Shown: one piece after another, positions 1-12,400 of the stretch
How positions within the stretch are numbered: position 1 is the stretch's first letter
Layout: every line of letters begins with the position of its first letter
Assembly: GCF_037126465.1 (NCBI RefSeq)
Contig: NC_088203.1
Coordinates: 106,416,409 to 106,480,408, forward strand
Direction of reading: 5' to 3'
Length of the DNA: 64,000 nucleotides
DNA from: Ornithodoros turicata
Taxonomy: Eukaryota > Arthropoda > Arachnida > Ixodida > Argasidae
Program-made: the position numbers and the translations under genes
The notes under the pieces: model-generated
Told to the model about the DNA's origin: nothing
The model's input: only the letters and a program-made list of their open reading frames with translations
Databases searched by the model: none

Positions 1-2700
1 ATTTGGAGATATATTTGAGAAACCAAAAATTCGGATCTGGAGACATAAATGAGGCATTAAAAGCTACTTCGTTCTGTGCCTGGAAGACTAACGAAGTTCC
101 AGTCACAAATATTTTTGGAAATAAGACGAGATATGAATCACACGGACGATAATTTATCGGGCGCTTTGACAAGCCTAAGCAAGCAGACGACAGCACCCGA
201 CGAAGCTAAATTACTTCTATCCGATTAATTTGACGATACCCATACCAGGAGAGGCGTCCAGAAGGACCCTGAATGATGCAGACAGTTAGCCAGTGGAATA
301 TTTTATCATTATCCTGGCTTTTCAAGTTTTTTTTAAAGTAATTGTTTTCATGCTCCGGTACCTCATCACGGAGAGTAGTCATTATAAACCAACACACTCT
401 GAATATATGAAAGCTGGCAGATAGGTGAAAGTATGTCTCATATGTTCCTTGGACTTGTAATGCTTGCTACTGTGCTTTAGATTTTTCAGGATAGCCCACA
501 GCACGTAGGAATTTATTTCGAAGAGCACGTGGGTATAATGAATACCTCGTTTAAGTCAGAGTTAATTATGGGCCATGGCTAATTGAAACTATTTCACCGT
601 TACCGTAGCCTTTCGTTAGCTAAGCGGTAGAAACAGCGAGCCATTTCGACCCTCAAGTTGGCAAACTCCTTGGGGTTAAGGGAATGTTTTATTCAATTGA
701 ATTATTCAACTGTACATTTCATTGTGAGCTGCGGGCCTATAGGGTGGAGAATGCCTATTAGCCTATACAATCCAAGAGCAAGCCTGAGTTCAAGCCACCG
801 CAATGCTTTGCTCAGTACTTGGAACGAGGGTTGAAAACTGAAGCACTACGTCACTTATGCTTCGGGATATTATGAATGCATTTAATATGTAGGCTCTAGT
901 TTCGGATCTACGGGGGTAAGTGCAGCATGCCTTAACACTCCTTAACTTCTGTCGTCACCAAGTACCGCAATTAATCTTAGGTGGACTATCTATCCAGCAG
1001 GCTGTCCAAGATCAAACCCCCCTACTCTCACTCCCCTGATATCCCACCCCCTAGCTTTCCCCTACTCTAAATTAGTAACTGCAGTTTTCCTTCCAACCAA
1101 ATGCAACACCCAACCCATCAGAGAGAAGACCTACCTGTCACCTACCTTTAGGTAAGAGGCACACACATAATCGTAGGCGAATGGCACTACACGCACGACA
1201 ACCGAACCAACCTCATGGGTGAACACATTCAAAAGAACTGCCAGGGCTTTCTTACAGACACGTAGTTACACACGTGTAAGCCAGACACCTTCAACACTGA
1301 ATAACGATCAACGCCCGTTCATCCAAGATCAACACCTAAGAACCCACATCTCTAACATGCGGAATCCACGAGGCTGCTCGCAACGGACACTGGAGATGAG
1401 CCTTTCAAAAGAACGGGTAACGACAAATCGTTCAAAATCGCACCTTTTCTTTGTTTTTGCTCATAACTGTGACTCTGTGCATTTTCCCTTTCCGCGTTAC
1501 GAACACGTGATGTAGCCACGAGGGCGCCTAGGGAAAATTGTCTTCAGGAGGTAGGGACATGGACATCTCGGAGCGAGGTCACGCGAAAGATGAGAACGGG
1601 AGTGAATTTAAACGATGGAATCGAAAGGGAAATCGCTACTACTGAAGCAGGATGTTATAATGGATTGGCGTCGTGTTTATGCGATGGTTGGGACGTTGCA
1701 CAAGTTGTCTTTCTCCTGAACGAAGCGCCAGCTGCGTTTTAAGCGTACGTACGTCTGCACAACGGGTGCAGCGTTTTGTGCACCGCGAAGCAGCCACTGA
1801 TCAGTGGAATCTGCATTTACCACTTTTTGTCACTCAAATTGCCTCGAATTTTTGGGACCCTGGCATGAACTGGTGTTCTCGGTGGGGGATTGAAGGGGGC
1901 GCCGGTTGGGATCTGGAGTCCCCCTGAATTCAGCACGTTGCGCCACCCTTGATTACCAGGTCCCCCTGCAGGGAGTGCACGGGTAAAAAAAAGTTGGGGG
2001 GTGGGGGCTCTTTTATAAATTACTGCCAGGGGAAATCGCTTACACGTTTACAGAGGGGTCAGGGCAGATTCAGCGGGAGGGGGGAAGGGGTCGTGAAACG
2101 GCTGGGGAGCTTCAAGAATTGGGACCTCAAATGATGTCCTTGGACCAGACTCTGTCCACTATTCCGCATCATTGTTATTCCGCAGCGGATCCGCAGTTAA
2201 GGTTAGACCTGAGTATAAATCATGATGACCTGTGCGCAAAAAGTGCAATTTCCAGGGAGTTTCCCCTTCGAACAAGAGGTTTTCTTTGAAATATGGCACT
2301 CGTCGCAAAAGCCTGACGGCGGCGGGCTGTCACGGTTTTTTCGACGGCTGCTGTAATATGTTTAAGCCTTTCAGCCTTTCAGGAGCCAGGACAGTTACTT
2401 TCCACAACCAGCGGCATGTCGCTACCACAACCGGGCTTGGTAGTGGCCGTAGCGAGGCAAGTTTGCGCCCAGGACAGAGTGGATCTGAAGCGCCCCCCCG
2501 CTGCCGTCAGAAGCCCCGTGAACAAAGCAATGCAAACGCTTATTTGCACTACCGAGATCGTACATTCAAATTTTCTTCGTCCGCTCTTTATCTTGTCCAA
2601 CCAACCTGCCAGGGCCTGCCGTTCGGTGTCCTCTCGCGCGTGGGCGCCAGGGGCGGCTGCCCATCAGAGCTCTGCTGCCCCTCTCACACCCCCGTCGCTA
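1..2700. other. Intergenic, no gene recognised
   Basis: Only short unsupported open frames are present. The stretch 1010-1130 is C-rich and 1950-2110 is G-rich. I see no conserved protein, RNA gene or clear transposon in it. Confidence 0.5.
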
Positions 2701-2704
2701 CGGC

Positions 2705-2943
2705 TCTTGTAGTGGCCAAGGTCGTGCTGAAGACTGGGAGCTGGTGGGTTCGAATCCTACCACCGGCTGTGCTCTCTCAAGTTTTCCCTCAGTTTTCCGA
2801 ACAGTTCCTCCTGAAGTCGGCCGAGGACGCATACTAGCCCCCCCCTGTCCCCCACTCCTTCCTGGTGTCCTCTCTCCATCTGTCCGCATCTGTACGCCAC
2901 TCACAGCCACAGTTGCTTCGCGGTGCTAACACGGAATTAAAAA
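2705..2943 (+). repeat. tRNA-derived SINE, copy 1
   Basis: A tRNA-like head with a B box (GGTTCGAATCC at about 2749-2759) is followed by a body that recurs in this window: a GTTTTCC run, the block CAGTTCC.CCTGAAGTCGG, a CCCCTGTCCCCCAC segment, and the end CACAGTTGCTTCGCGG.GCTAACACG. The same body is seen at 55,230-55,490 and parts of it at 42,125, 30,880, 49,000 and 63,590. Box B next to a shared non-tRNA body is the signature of a Pol III SINE. Confidence 0.75.
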
Positions 2944-3072
2944 GTGACTTTTCTCCAGATGGCGCTGCCCCGTTGGTATATGCAGAATGTATGTATGTAC
3001 GTACTTATGTCTTCTGAACGCTTTTATTAAATTTAATTGATCTCCGAAATTTGCAAAGTCAACCTCACGTTC

Positions 3073-3089
3073 TCTCTCTCTCTCTCTCG
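3073..3089. repeat. (TC)n microsatellite
   Basis: Short uninterrupted run of TC dinucleotides in non-coding DNA. Confidence 0.7.
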
Positions 3090-3176
3090 TTTTTTACAGA
3101 ATGTCTAAGCGCATATCGGATTTACCCAATTGCTTTGCAAAAGATCCCCTATGCTCATTTGGTAGCAGCTCAGAGA

Positions 3177-3330
3177 CCCAAGCAGCAAAATGTACTGAAA
3201 GTTGAGTGCAATAGGGGTGGACGGGTAGGTGGAAGGCCTTGAACAAACTAGTGAAACTAAAGAACATTGCTAAGACACATACCGTCCACCCCCGTTGCAC
3301 CCGCCTTTCAGTACATTGTGCTGCTTGGGG
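3177..3330. mobile_element. Inverted-repeat MITE
   Basis: An arm of about 48 bp beginning CCCAAGCAGCA at 3177 and ending GGGGTGGACGG at 3224 is matched, inverted, by 3282-3330, with a few mismatches and a spacer of about 57 bp. It has no coding capacity. This is consistent with a small non-autonomous DNA transposon or foldback element. Confidence 0.7.
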
Positions 3331-3823
3331 AGAGAGAGAAATAATAATGCAAGATGCGGCGGAAGAAAAACGGTCCCTTTTCCTATCTCCTTCTCGATCT
3401 TATGCGTTGCAACTTAGCTGCTTTTATCGAGGGAAAAGTGAAAGGGCAGGGACCTCCTCGCAACGCTTTTTTCGGAGATGTGAGCGCGCCTCGAAACTGT
3501 GGCTATTACCATTGTAGCAGTGAATATATTTTATAATAGAGCGGGTTAAATCCGGCATGCGCTTTCTGTTTCTGTAAAAATAAAAAAAATAAAAAAATAA
3601 AACAACCGTGAGGGCTGAGTTCATATGGAAAAATTCAATTTCTTGTAAGTAAGTCACGGCAAAATTTTCCCCTAGATAAATTACGTTGACTCCATCAAGT
3701 TCAGAAAAGTAGATTTTTTTTTTTTTTTAATACGACCTTTCTTAACACTTGTCGTTATCGGTCGTTTACACTCACACACGCGATCCACAACGTACTGTCG
3801 TGGCCACTGTTAACCCATCTCCG

Positions 3824-4150
3824 GTCTCCGTGGTCTCGCTCCGATAAGCGCTCGACTACCGGGGAACAGTAGAAATAGAAATGGTCCGGTCGATTATCAC
3901 TTTGGAAGCGATCGGTTGCAGGTATGGTATTGGAAATACCTGTAAGAACAACGCCACAGGAAATCAGTCACGAAATCAGCCTTCTTTCGTTGCGCTTCAG
4001 GTGTACTTTTTTATTTTCACGTGATCACAATAAGCGATACTCAGCCAGCACCCAGCCACCCCCAAAATAACAATCGACCGGTCTAATGCTGTTTTCGCTG
4101 TTCCCCGATAATTGAGCGTTGAGCGCTTATCGGAGCGAGGCCACGGAAAC
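3824..4150. mobile_element. MITE with long TIRs just upstream of TPRKB
   Basis: The left arm from about 3824 (TCTCGCTCCGATAAGCGCTC within it) is repeated inverted at 4060-4150. Similarity continues inward through GGGGAACAG and ACCGGTCGATT, so each arm is about 70-80 bp. An apparent in-frame extension of the TPRKB reading frame (4119-4310) starts inside the right arm, which argues against using that upstream start. The element ends about 160 bp before the likely TPRKB start codon. Confidence 0.75.
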
Positions 4151-4310
4151 GATAGTACCTTTGGCTATGGCAAACTTTGACAGTGGCTCGTGCTTTGACT
4201 TTGACTTTGACGACCGACGCAGTCGCTACAAGCTACAACACGACGAACGCACAAGACCGTTGACACGACTATACCAAATTCACAATTTAGCGATCAAATT
4301 ACACTCAGTG

Positions 4311-4832
4311 ATGGCAGCTGAGGTAATTGAAAACAACAACGGAAAAACGACTTCCGTGTTGTTATTCACTGAAGTGACAAACAGCAGTGCTATCAAGAAC
4401 AAGGTAATAGCAGAGGACATCCCCGCATGTGTGATTCGCGCGGAGTTTATCTTGGACCTGTTTCAGCTACAGTGTGCTGTGAAAAAGGCACTCGTTAACA
4501 ATATAAACGGTGCTATGAAAACCAGGAAAGTTACGACTGAAGTTTTATATCAACTTTCACCGACTAAGAATATCAGAGAGTCGCTTCGTACATTCGGTGC
4601 CCGCGACGACGAAAGGACTATAGTGGTGGTTTTGATTAATGATGAAGAGAATCGCCACCAAACACTACTTCGAGAATCAATTAACGGAGTCCAAGTAGGA
4701 CTGGACAGACTTTCAGAATTTTCAAATGCTGCTGCTCTGCAGAATATGTTCAAGATTGGAGAGAAAGAAATGTCCGTTGGTGGACTACTGGATGGAATTA
4801 TTACGCGTATGGCTGTCAAAGATATTGCGTAA
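4311..4832 (+). CDS. TPRKB: EKC/KEOPS complex subunit TPRKB (Cgi121)
   Basis: Recognised as the TPRKB/Cgi121 family. In the KEOPS complex this small protein binds the Bud32/PRPK kinase and takes part in N6-threonylcarbamoyladenosine (t6A) formation on ANN-decoding tRNAs. Seen directly: 173 codons from the ATG at 4311, close to the usual length of about 175; an N-terminal strand LLFTEVTN; the hallmark block MKTRKVTTEVLYQLSP followed by NIRESLRTFG; the strand IVVVLI; and the C-terminal helix GGLLDGIITRMAVKDIA. An upstream in-frame ATG at 4119 adds 64 residues, but these come from a MITE arm and have no family counterpart, so 4311 is preferred. No intron interrupts the frame. It faces the BTBD2 gene tail to tail. 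Confidence 0.93.
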   Translation: MAAEVIENNNGKTTSVLLFTEVTNSSAIKNKVIAEDIPACVIRAEFILDLFQLQCAVKKALVNNINGAMKTRKVTTEVLYQLSPTKNIRESLRTFGARDDERTIVVVLINDEENRHQTLLRESINGVQVGLDRLSEFSNAAALQNMFKIGEKEMSVGGLLDGIITRMAVKDIA

Positions 4833-6441
4833 TATGTCTATTGCAACAGATACAGACTATTGAGGTGTTTTGTGTATATTAAAATGTGTATTACGCAGAC
4901 ATGCGAAAGGTCTGTGAGAGCGGTTGCTTCTTCTGCAGTTGCTTGTTCGTTCTCTTGCCCAAGCCCAGGCTCTCTCTACAATGGATTTCATCCACCAGTT
5001 TGCCTGTATTGATGCTATTTCATCAGTTGCTCAAAACAGTGCTCGTAAAAATTAGACAAACCCAAACTTTACACTCCTAGAAGCATTAAAAATTATGCAA
5101 CATGAATACGGAACCCAAATATGGTTGAATGCAGGTAGTCAACCCACTACATGACATGTGCACAACTGATTTTAAAAGCTCACTGGTAAAAACACAGATT
5201 CATTCACTGATCAGTTTGTTTATTAACATCAATACATTGAGAGTTTCTGAAATTGCACCTATAGATCTTTCTTTCTTTCTTAATTCATATCGGAGATGGA
5301 AACACATGATTCAGGCTTGTGACACACATGCAGCACGTTTTGCGCTCAGAACACTGCAGACTACACATACCCTGCAAACAGTAACTCCTCCAAGCAGTAA
5401 GCAAGACACTCCAAATCAAAAATAAATACAAAGAAAACAATGTTTTAGAATTAAATTCCAACAAGATGAGTGAGTTTGTCGCACCACCAAATATAAGAAA
5501 AATGCGTTGAGAAGAAACCTTATAAGTGGACATATGTATTCCACATGGAACATGCGTTAAACCCTTGTATTTAACACAATACCACTTGAACAAGAGGAAC
5601 AACTGCAGTTTGAAGACTGCACAGCTTGCTCACAAATATTGATGCACTCATGTTCTGAAATGCTGGCAATTACATATATTAAGTTTTTTATTTTACAAAG
5701 CAGATTGCCTTCTTAATGCCCTCAATTGTAGTAATCATTAGCATGATCAATCACCACAAAGTACTAACGAGAACACGGCATTCAAATATACCTGCAGAAC
5801 ATGGAATCAGTGTTTTCTTTTCTTGGCTTGCCGTTTGGCAGTGGAAAGTGTGTGCGAAAGCTCCATCTACACTCCACTACACCTTCACTCATGGAAACCA
5901 TCTAATTTATGCGTCCAAAGACAAGTTTGGAGCCTGGAAAACAGGGTGGACATCACGTAACTGACTCCATCTTTTGCTTTTGAAACGTGAGACGCAGTAC
6001 ACTGTAAATGCTATCAGCCCAAAGAAGCTTTTATGTGGTTGTTACCACGAAACACAGTGTGTCCATATTACACGAGCGGCGCTACTTGTACCGAACCAAT
6101 CTAGGCTATCCGGAATGCATGGAGGAAGAGATTGTTCAATCTAGGAAGACTAGATACCATTATGGTTAATACTTGCGAGGTATTTGCCTAACCTCAGCTT
6201 ATAGTGAGAATTCGTTCCCGAGCGACTGTATCTGTAAGTTATCTTGGACACTGCCAACTTTCCCTTACTGTTTGGGCAGGCTACCTCCGTGGCTTCTCTG
6301 TACCAGTGGCACTGCCAGTAACATTACCGGTAACAACAACGCAAAGAGTTTTTTTTGATGGTGTCTTCATGGGAGCAGCTCGGTGATTCTTCTCTTGTTG
6401 CGACAAGGCCACAGGATGGCCAGGGCAAAGCGTCTCTCGGG
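4833..6441. other. Convergent intergenic / 3' UTR stretch
   Basis: This lies between the TPRKB stop and the stop codon of the minus-strand BTBD2 gene. It probably holds both 3' UTRs. TTTATT near 5219, which reads AATAAA on the minus strand, is a possible BTBD2 poly(A) signal. No other conserved coding segment is seen. Confidence 0.45.
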
Positions 6442-9400
6442 TCAGGTGAAGAAAATGATCTCTGGAATCTGTCCGTCCTCGATTGACGTGCCGTTGTTAT
6501 TTCCCGCAGCATAGGTGAAGTGGAATGTCACCTTGCCACCTCTTGGACAGTCCAGCGTAATTTTGCGCAGGCCCTTGGTGCCGTAGTGCGAGTCTGGTCC
6601 CTGTTATTACGAAAAATCTTGGTTAGAAAGACAGTGTGCCGTGCTTCGAGAAAAAAAAATGTTTGGAGCCATCCAAAAAAAATTACGTAAATAACAATTG
6701 CTGCATCAGCACAATATGGAATGCAATGTTTTGTTGAAATTTGTTGCGCAGTTGGAGACCAATTTTTTTACTAAAAAAGTTGGACCTTACCATTTTTGGA
6801 CAGCACCACTGGCACTAAAAAATGCCCCATGGAACCATTGTATTTTCACACCTAATATTCTAGACCATTATCTAGAGTTATAGTCCCTTTATGAATCAAG
6901 CAGTTCTGAAACTTAATGTGAAAGAACTGTTTCATTCACAATAATGTAGTTGTATTTGAGAAATTTGAAGATATATAGTGTAATAGCAGATGCTGGATGG
7001 TGAGAGAACCTCTCTCTCACAAAAAATGTCACGTTCATGTTCGACCGAATAGACCACTGGATGCGCAACAGGCAAAGCAACCGTTTGCAGTGACGGTAAT
7101 TTTTTATTTCATAGTACCCAAGGGTCCTACTAGACATTACGTACTTGGAGGTGGGAGTACAGCCAACACAACAAATGTATAGATTAAGAAAAATTTGCTA
7201 CACAGACATAGATATTAGTATACAGCATCACAGTATGTCTGGACAGTGTACCAGATGTTTGACGAAGGTCGCCCGGCCGAATAATTCGTAAACGGGTGGT
7301 GCCATCGAAAAGCTTTCTTTTTGGTCACCGTCATTAAGGCATCAGCCAAGAACTGAGCACTGACCAACTCATTTGCATACACTCATCAATCAAATAAAAC
7401 TCAGAACTTTTAAATTTTACTTCTGACGTTCTCGGAACTTGTGTTTTACAGATTGGAAGCTTCGGCAAAAATAAAAAACCTGCATCAACACTTCGTGATT
7501 TTTAGAATAATTAATGGGTTTCAGTTTGCATATTTCTTGCGCGGAGCAGCGTACCAATGCGCTCTTTCGCTCAGCTCTCTCTCACAATTACGTGTTTACA
7601 TGTACGTGCACGTGTACATGTTTATCTGCCTGGTTCACACGTGGGTGTGACGGAAGATAAGGAACAGACAGAAGAAACGCTTTAGTGCATTCGTCATCAT
7701 TAGGATGAAGGCATGCTCTGCGTCGTTCCCTTTCTCTTCAACGGAGCTCTAGTGATTCACCGTACTTACTTTGAGTGTAGCACATGCTGTGTAATTTGTA
7801 TTGGGCGAAATCTCTATTGGCGTCTTGAACATGACACGAAACATGGAAGGTGAACCGTCGCTGTTGAAGCTCGTGTCATTCGATCCCACTACCTTTCCAG
7901 TTCCTGTATGAATTATCTGCAATTGTGCAGATTGTACCCAATTAGAATTTATTTATTTATTTATTCTCACCCACGAAGGTGTGAACGGTCAGGGACGTAC
8001 CTGGATGTTGACGTCGTAATCAGATGGTCCATGGATAGACCCGTACAGTCCGAATCCCACAACAAATATCTTCCTGTCCACCATGAACCTGGAAACCAGT
8101 AGAGGCAATTTCAACGTGGCAAGTAATGTATGAATGGATGAAGAGTAACACATGGTCGCGCATGGCATGAGACCAAAACATGATATAGAGCACGCACTGT
8201 CATCTTGCGGCTATATTCACCCAAACGTGTAAAGAATTGTTGAATTTTATTCATTTGTTCTTTGTCAGTAGCACAGTGCCATAGGGTGCCAAAGGCAGTG
8301 ATCGAATTTTTGTCGGCCAAAAAAAAAGTTACATTCGTCGTCGCTTACAAGCTGCTTATGGTGCTGAAACAGTTGATAGATGTACTGTGCACACTGTGCA
8401 CCTACACCTTTTTCAAATGCTCTAAACTCATCCATAAAATATAAATGTTACGTCTAAAGAGCAGATAAAATGAAAGCTAGTGGGTCGTTGTTCTACCAAA
8501 ACGGTTTGGAGACAAATTTGCTACATTTTTCTGCCATCCTGTCAGCATGGCACGAGCACCTAGAGATGATAGTACCTGATGCGGTCTGAAGTGCCCGAAT
8601 AGCCCCAGCGGCTCTCAGTGTGTTGAAAGCGTGCTACCACTTGCTCCTTGCCAGTGATGCAACATCTCGGGGCATCTGGAAAGTTCACTCCGGGCTTGGG
8701 GTTTACAGTGAAGTACAGGAATAGGGATACGACCTGTTGTAAATAAAGAAACAAAAAAGTGCTTATACAGCAGCCACACACTGGTAGGGTGGCACACATA
8801 CCTCACGGTCGGTGAGCACACCAGACTGCGCGGGTCCAATGGCAAACTCTTCTATGGTCATCAGCGGAAAACGTATGAGGTAGAGGGCTCTGCCCAGAAC
8901 GGTGCGCTGGTGCTCGGGACTCACAGGGTAGCCAAGTCGGACACACTCCTGTTCCGCCCACCTGTTAAGATGCCAGTTAACACAAGTGAGTCATGGCACT
9001 TACAAGCTACAGTCGCAGGTAGACTGTCAATATAGTGTTGCGACTGGCCCAGTCAATGTGATCATCGCCTGAGACAAAGACAAAAGCTGCGCGACACCTA
9101 CTCCAAAAGAGGACACCAAGGCCAACCGTCTGGGTTGTGATGAGCAGCCAACACGTTAGTGAATGGACTCAGGCTTCCTCGTTGTTCCCTTCGGGCACCT
9201 AAGAAGGTCACCTAGGGATAAGCTCCCTATTCATCTCCCAGACTGCCACTCGTCGTGATCTCAAACAGGTGCGTCTGGTGACCTCGAGACGTCTGGAATG
9301 ACCGTTGCCGGACTGTGATCGGTCAGCGGATTGGTTGGACAAGGTTAACACGTGACTCTCTCACCCTGTGAATTTGCTTTAAAAGAGCGCGGCCATGATG

Positions 9401-12400
9401 GCTTGTTTGTCTGTTCTTGAGATACTGAACATGTAAATAAACCTCTGTTGTTGTTGAAGACGGACCCCTGCCTGACTACCTCCAGCACAAGACCGCTCGG
9501 ACCCTCGACCCGCAACAATAGCAACTTAGTTACGTTTTCAAAACGTAGCTAGCCACAGTTATTAAGTTATAGCTTGTAACTTAGTTACTTTGCAAGTACC
9601 TTAATTTTACGAAACCAAAACATACTAAAAGGAACCCTCGTTTTAGTACTTGCCACAATTATATCGCATGCTCGTTACGATTAAGGGGACACTAAAGTGC
9701 AAACATTTCATTTCACAGTATGAAAGATCTCGTCACCGTTGACTGTAACGCAAAAGGAACAGGGTTCATCTGCTGTGCCACTTTCATGAAAACGTGAAGA
9801 AAAGTGACAGTTCCTCTTTCCCTCCTCCTAAGTAGCAAAGACATCGAGGGTACGTCACCTCCTGCACGCCCAACTGACTGTCAAAGGAAATATATTGTGG
9901 GAATGTCCCCTTTCTGTATTTCTTTGTCTAATCACTGGGAGGGGTTCTCTGACTTGGCTGCGACATAGAGACTAGAGATACACCTCGCCAGGACGCATGT
10001 TCTGCAGCAGTGGCAACCACAGCTACTACAAACAACTGCGCACACACAATAAGCTATAAGCTAGAGCACTGTTTTGACTGTTGTAAGTTGGACCTGTTGT
10101 ATAACTGGCACTGTTAGTGCTGTTGCATGATTGTGAAGTGCATATCTTGCATTGTGTATTGTACAATGTTGTTCCTGAAAAAAATATACGGTGGAATATA
10201 ATTTTTGTTACAAATCCATATGTCATTTTCGTTGGCAGATGGGATATTTCACCATTCTAACATGTTCATTCATCATTTTTGACACAAAACTCCTCGTTCC
10301 ACACACCTCACAATCTGTGCACATTGCAGAATAGTGCGCAATTGTACTTCTTCCTGCACAAATAGGAACAGATACACAAATAGAACAGGAACAGATAAGA
10401 AGTGTGCAAGCGAGCTGGTGGGCATTTGATGTTGGCATGTTGAGCATTCATTTTGCTGGTTAGAGCCTCGTCATGTCAGTGTCTTCTTCCGTATTTTCTT
10501 CGTTCCTCAAACTCAAGCTCAGACAAAGAAAACACTCAAACAAGAAAATGTCAAATTCTTCCTGCGCTCTACTACGAGTATATTCGAGCTAATGAGCACT
10601 GAGTACAGACTATGTATACTTGCTTCCAGCGGCCTATGATGTACACAAACACTGACCCCTTTAGTGCCCTTTTAAGTAGTAGTTTGTTTTTCCAAGTTAT
10701 CATCAGCAAACTTCCACTGCTTCTGTCCCAACGTACAATAACAACCATAAATAATTACTGTCGGAAACTGACGCACGTGAAAAGTTGCCATATCTGACAA
10801 AATTAATTATGGTCACGTTTTACGGCTACTTTCACCAAAAGTAGTGGCTAATTACGCTGAGAAGCAACGCCCCCAGAAAAGCAATTTGTCACTGTAACGA
10901 CATAGCTAATGAGAAAAAGTACGATTATATACTCACATAATTAACGCATCCCCAACTTAGACAATAAAATGTTGGTACTTTTTCTGCTGTGTAGTACTTC
11001 GCGCACATGGTTCCAGGAACTTAAATGCTTCAGAACGTAACAGTAGCTAATTGTTCCTTAAGTGCCAAGGTCCAATTTTTCTTACGCATAATAAAGTCAC
11101 CCCTTATATGCCATTTCGGGGTGCAAAAAATGTATCAATTATGCGAGTAAATAAGGCAACTAGTCACAGTTTCAAAGCACTGGTAACCTAGTTGCTACGA
11201 TGTCAGTACTTCGGCAGGTTGGTATGTCATCTGAAAGCAATTAAAAAAAGAAAAGAAAAAGCAAATTCTGGATAAGTGGATGACGTGCGGGTTGTGTCTA
11301 CATAACGCGAGAAATGCATGGCATAATGCGTAAATTTGGAAGGGTTGCTTCGACACATCTCGGGCACATAGCAGAATCCACGCAGTAACAAGCTGTGTTC
11401 TTTTAGACATGCAGGACGTAGCTATTAAATTAATCCACCCTCAAAAAATTTTCACCTCAGTACCGCAGTGAAAAGCTTGGCCTCGCAAATGCGAAGTGTA
11501 TCTCGCTCCAGGACAGTGCACAGGGTGTCGTGGTCGACATCCGTGAAACCTTCCGCGGTTAGTGCTTCCGCGGTGCCCTTGTCGATCGCGTCGAGGCAGA
11601 GTGCAGCTAGCTGTGGTTCGTCGAAGAGCCTCGCTTGCGCCAGCAACAGGAAAGCGTTGTCGCTACTCAGGTGACGTTTGAGGAATTCCACGCATGCTTT
11701 CTCCAGCGCTGGCACGGCATATTTCTTTGCGGTGTACAACGTTGTCATCACTATAGCAAAGAGAGATTTCATGTTGACACTGCAATGTGGGATGTGCAGT
11801 AACTACTGTATGTAACCCTGTACTGCCTCCACTATCAGTCTTTTTTCCACTGCATAGCACAGTGGTAACTGTCACGATAAAATCGCTAAAACCAGTGCTG
11901 CCCAGTGCTGAAAACACTAAAGAACGAAATAGGGCGGACGCACTGCTTCAGACCCAAATTGGTACTTTAGATAACTGTCATTTTGCAAACACTTTCTTAT
12001 CATAAGACACGATGCTTTTCATAATATATTAGTCGCTCGCACATGGCACGATCTCACTCACAAGCACATTTCCCATATTTAAGAATGCAAAAATCTAAGT
12101 GAATACATTCGGGAGCAAACGACAAAACTCGTTTTAAAGGTCGGAGCAATTTCTTGTTCCATGGATATCCACCATAACGCAGGGATAGGCAAAGTACCCC
12201 AAAATTGTCCTTAGAGTACTTGAAGTCACACACAGTCAATCACAGGTACTTGAAGTACAGTACAAAGTGCCATATTGAAAATGTACTTAATGTTAACGTA
12301 CTCCAAAAGTAAAGTGCAAAGTACAGTCGTGCCTCGTTAATATGGACACTTTCATCACAAACCAAAATCGTCCATAGAGCGAATTGTCCATATTATCGAA

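Noticed and set aside
2232..2837. 201-codon plus-strand frame
   Set aside because: It runs into the SINE at 2705-2837, has no recognisable domain and starts from a non-ATG codon.
4119..4310. N-terminal extension of TPRKB from the ATG at 4119
   Set aside because: It begins inside a MITE terminal repeat and has no counterpart in the family, whose usual length fits the start at 4311.
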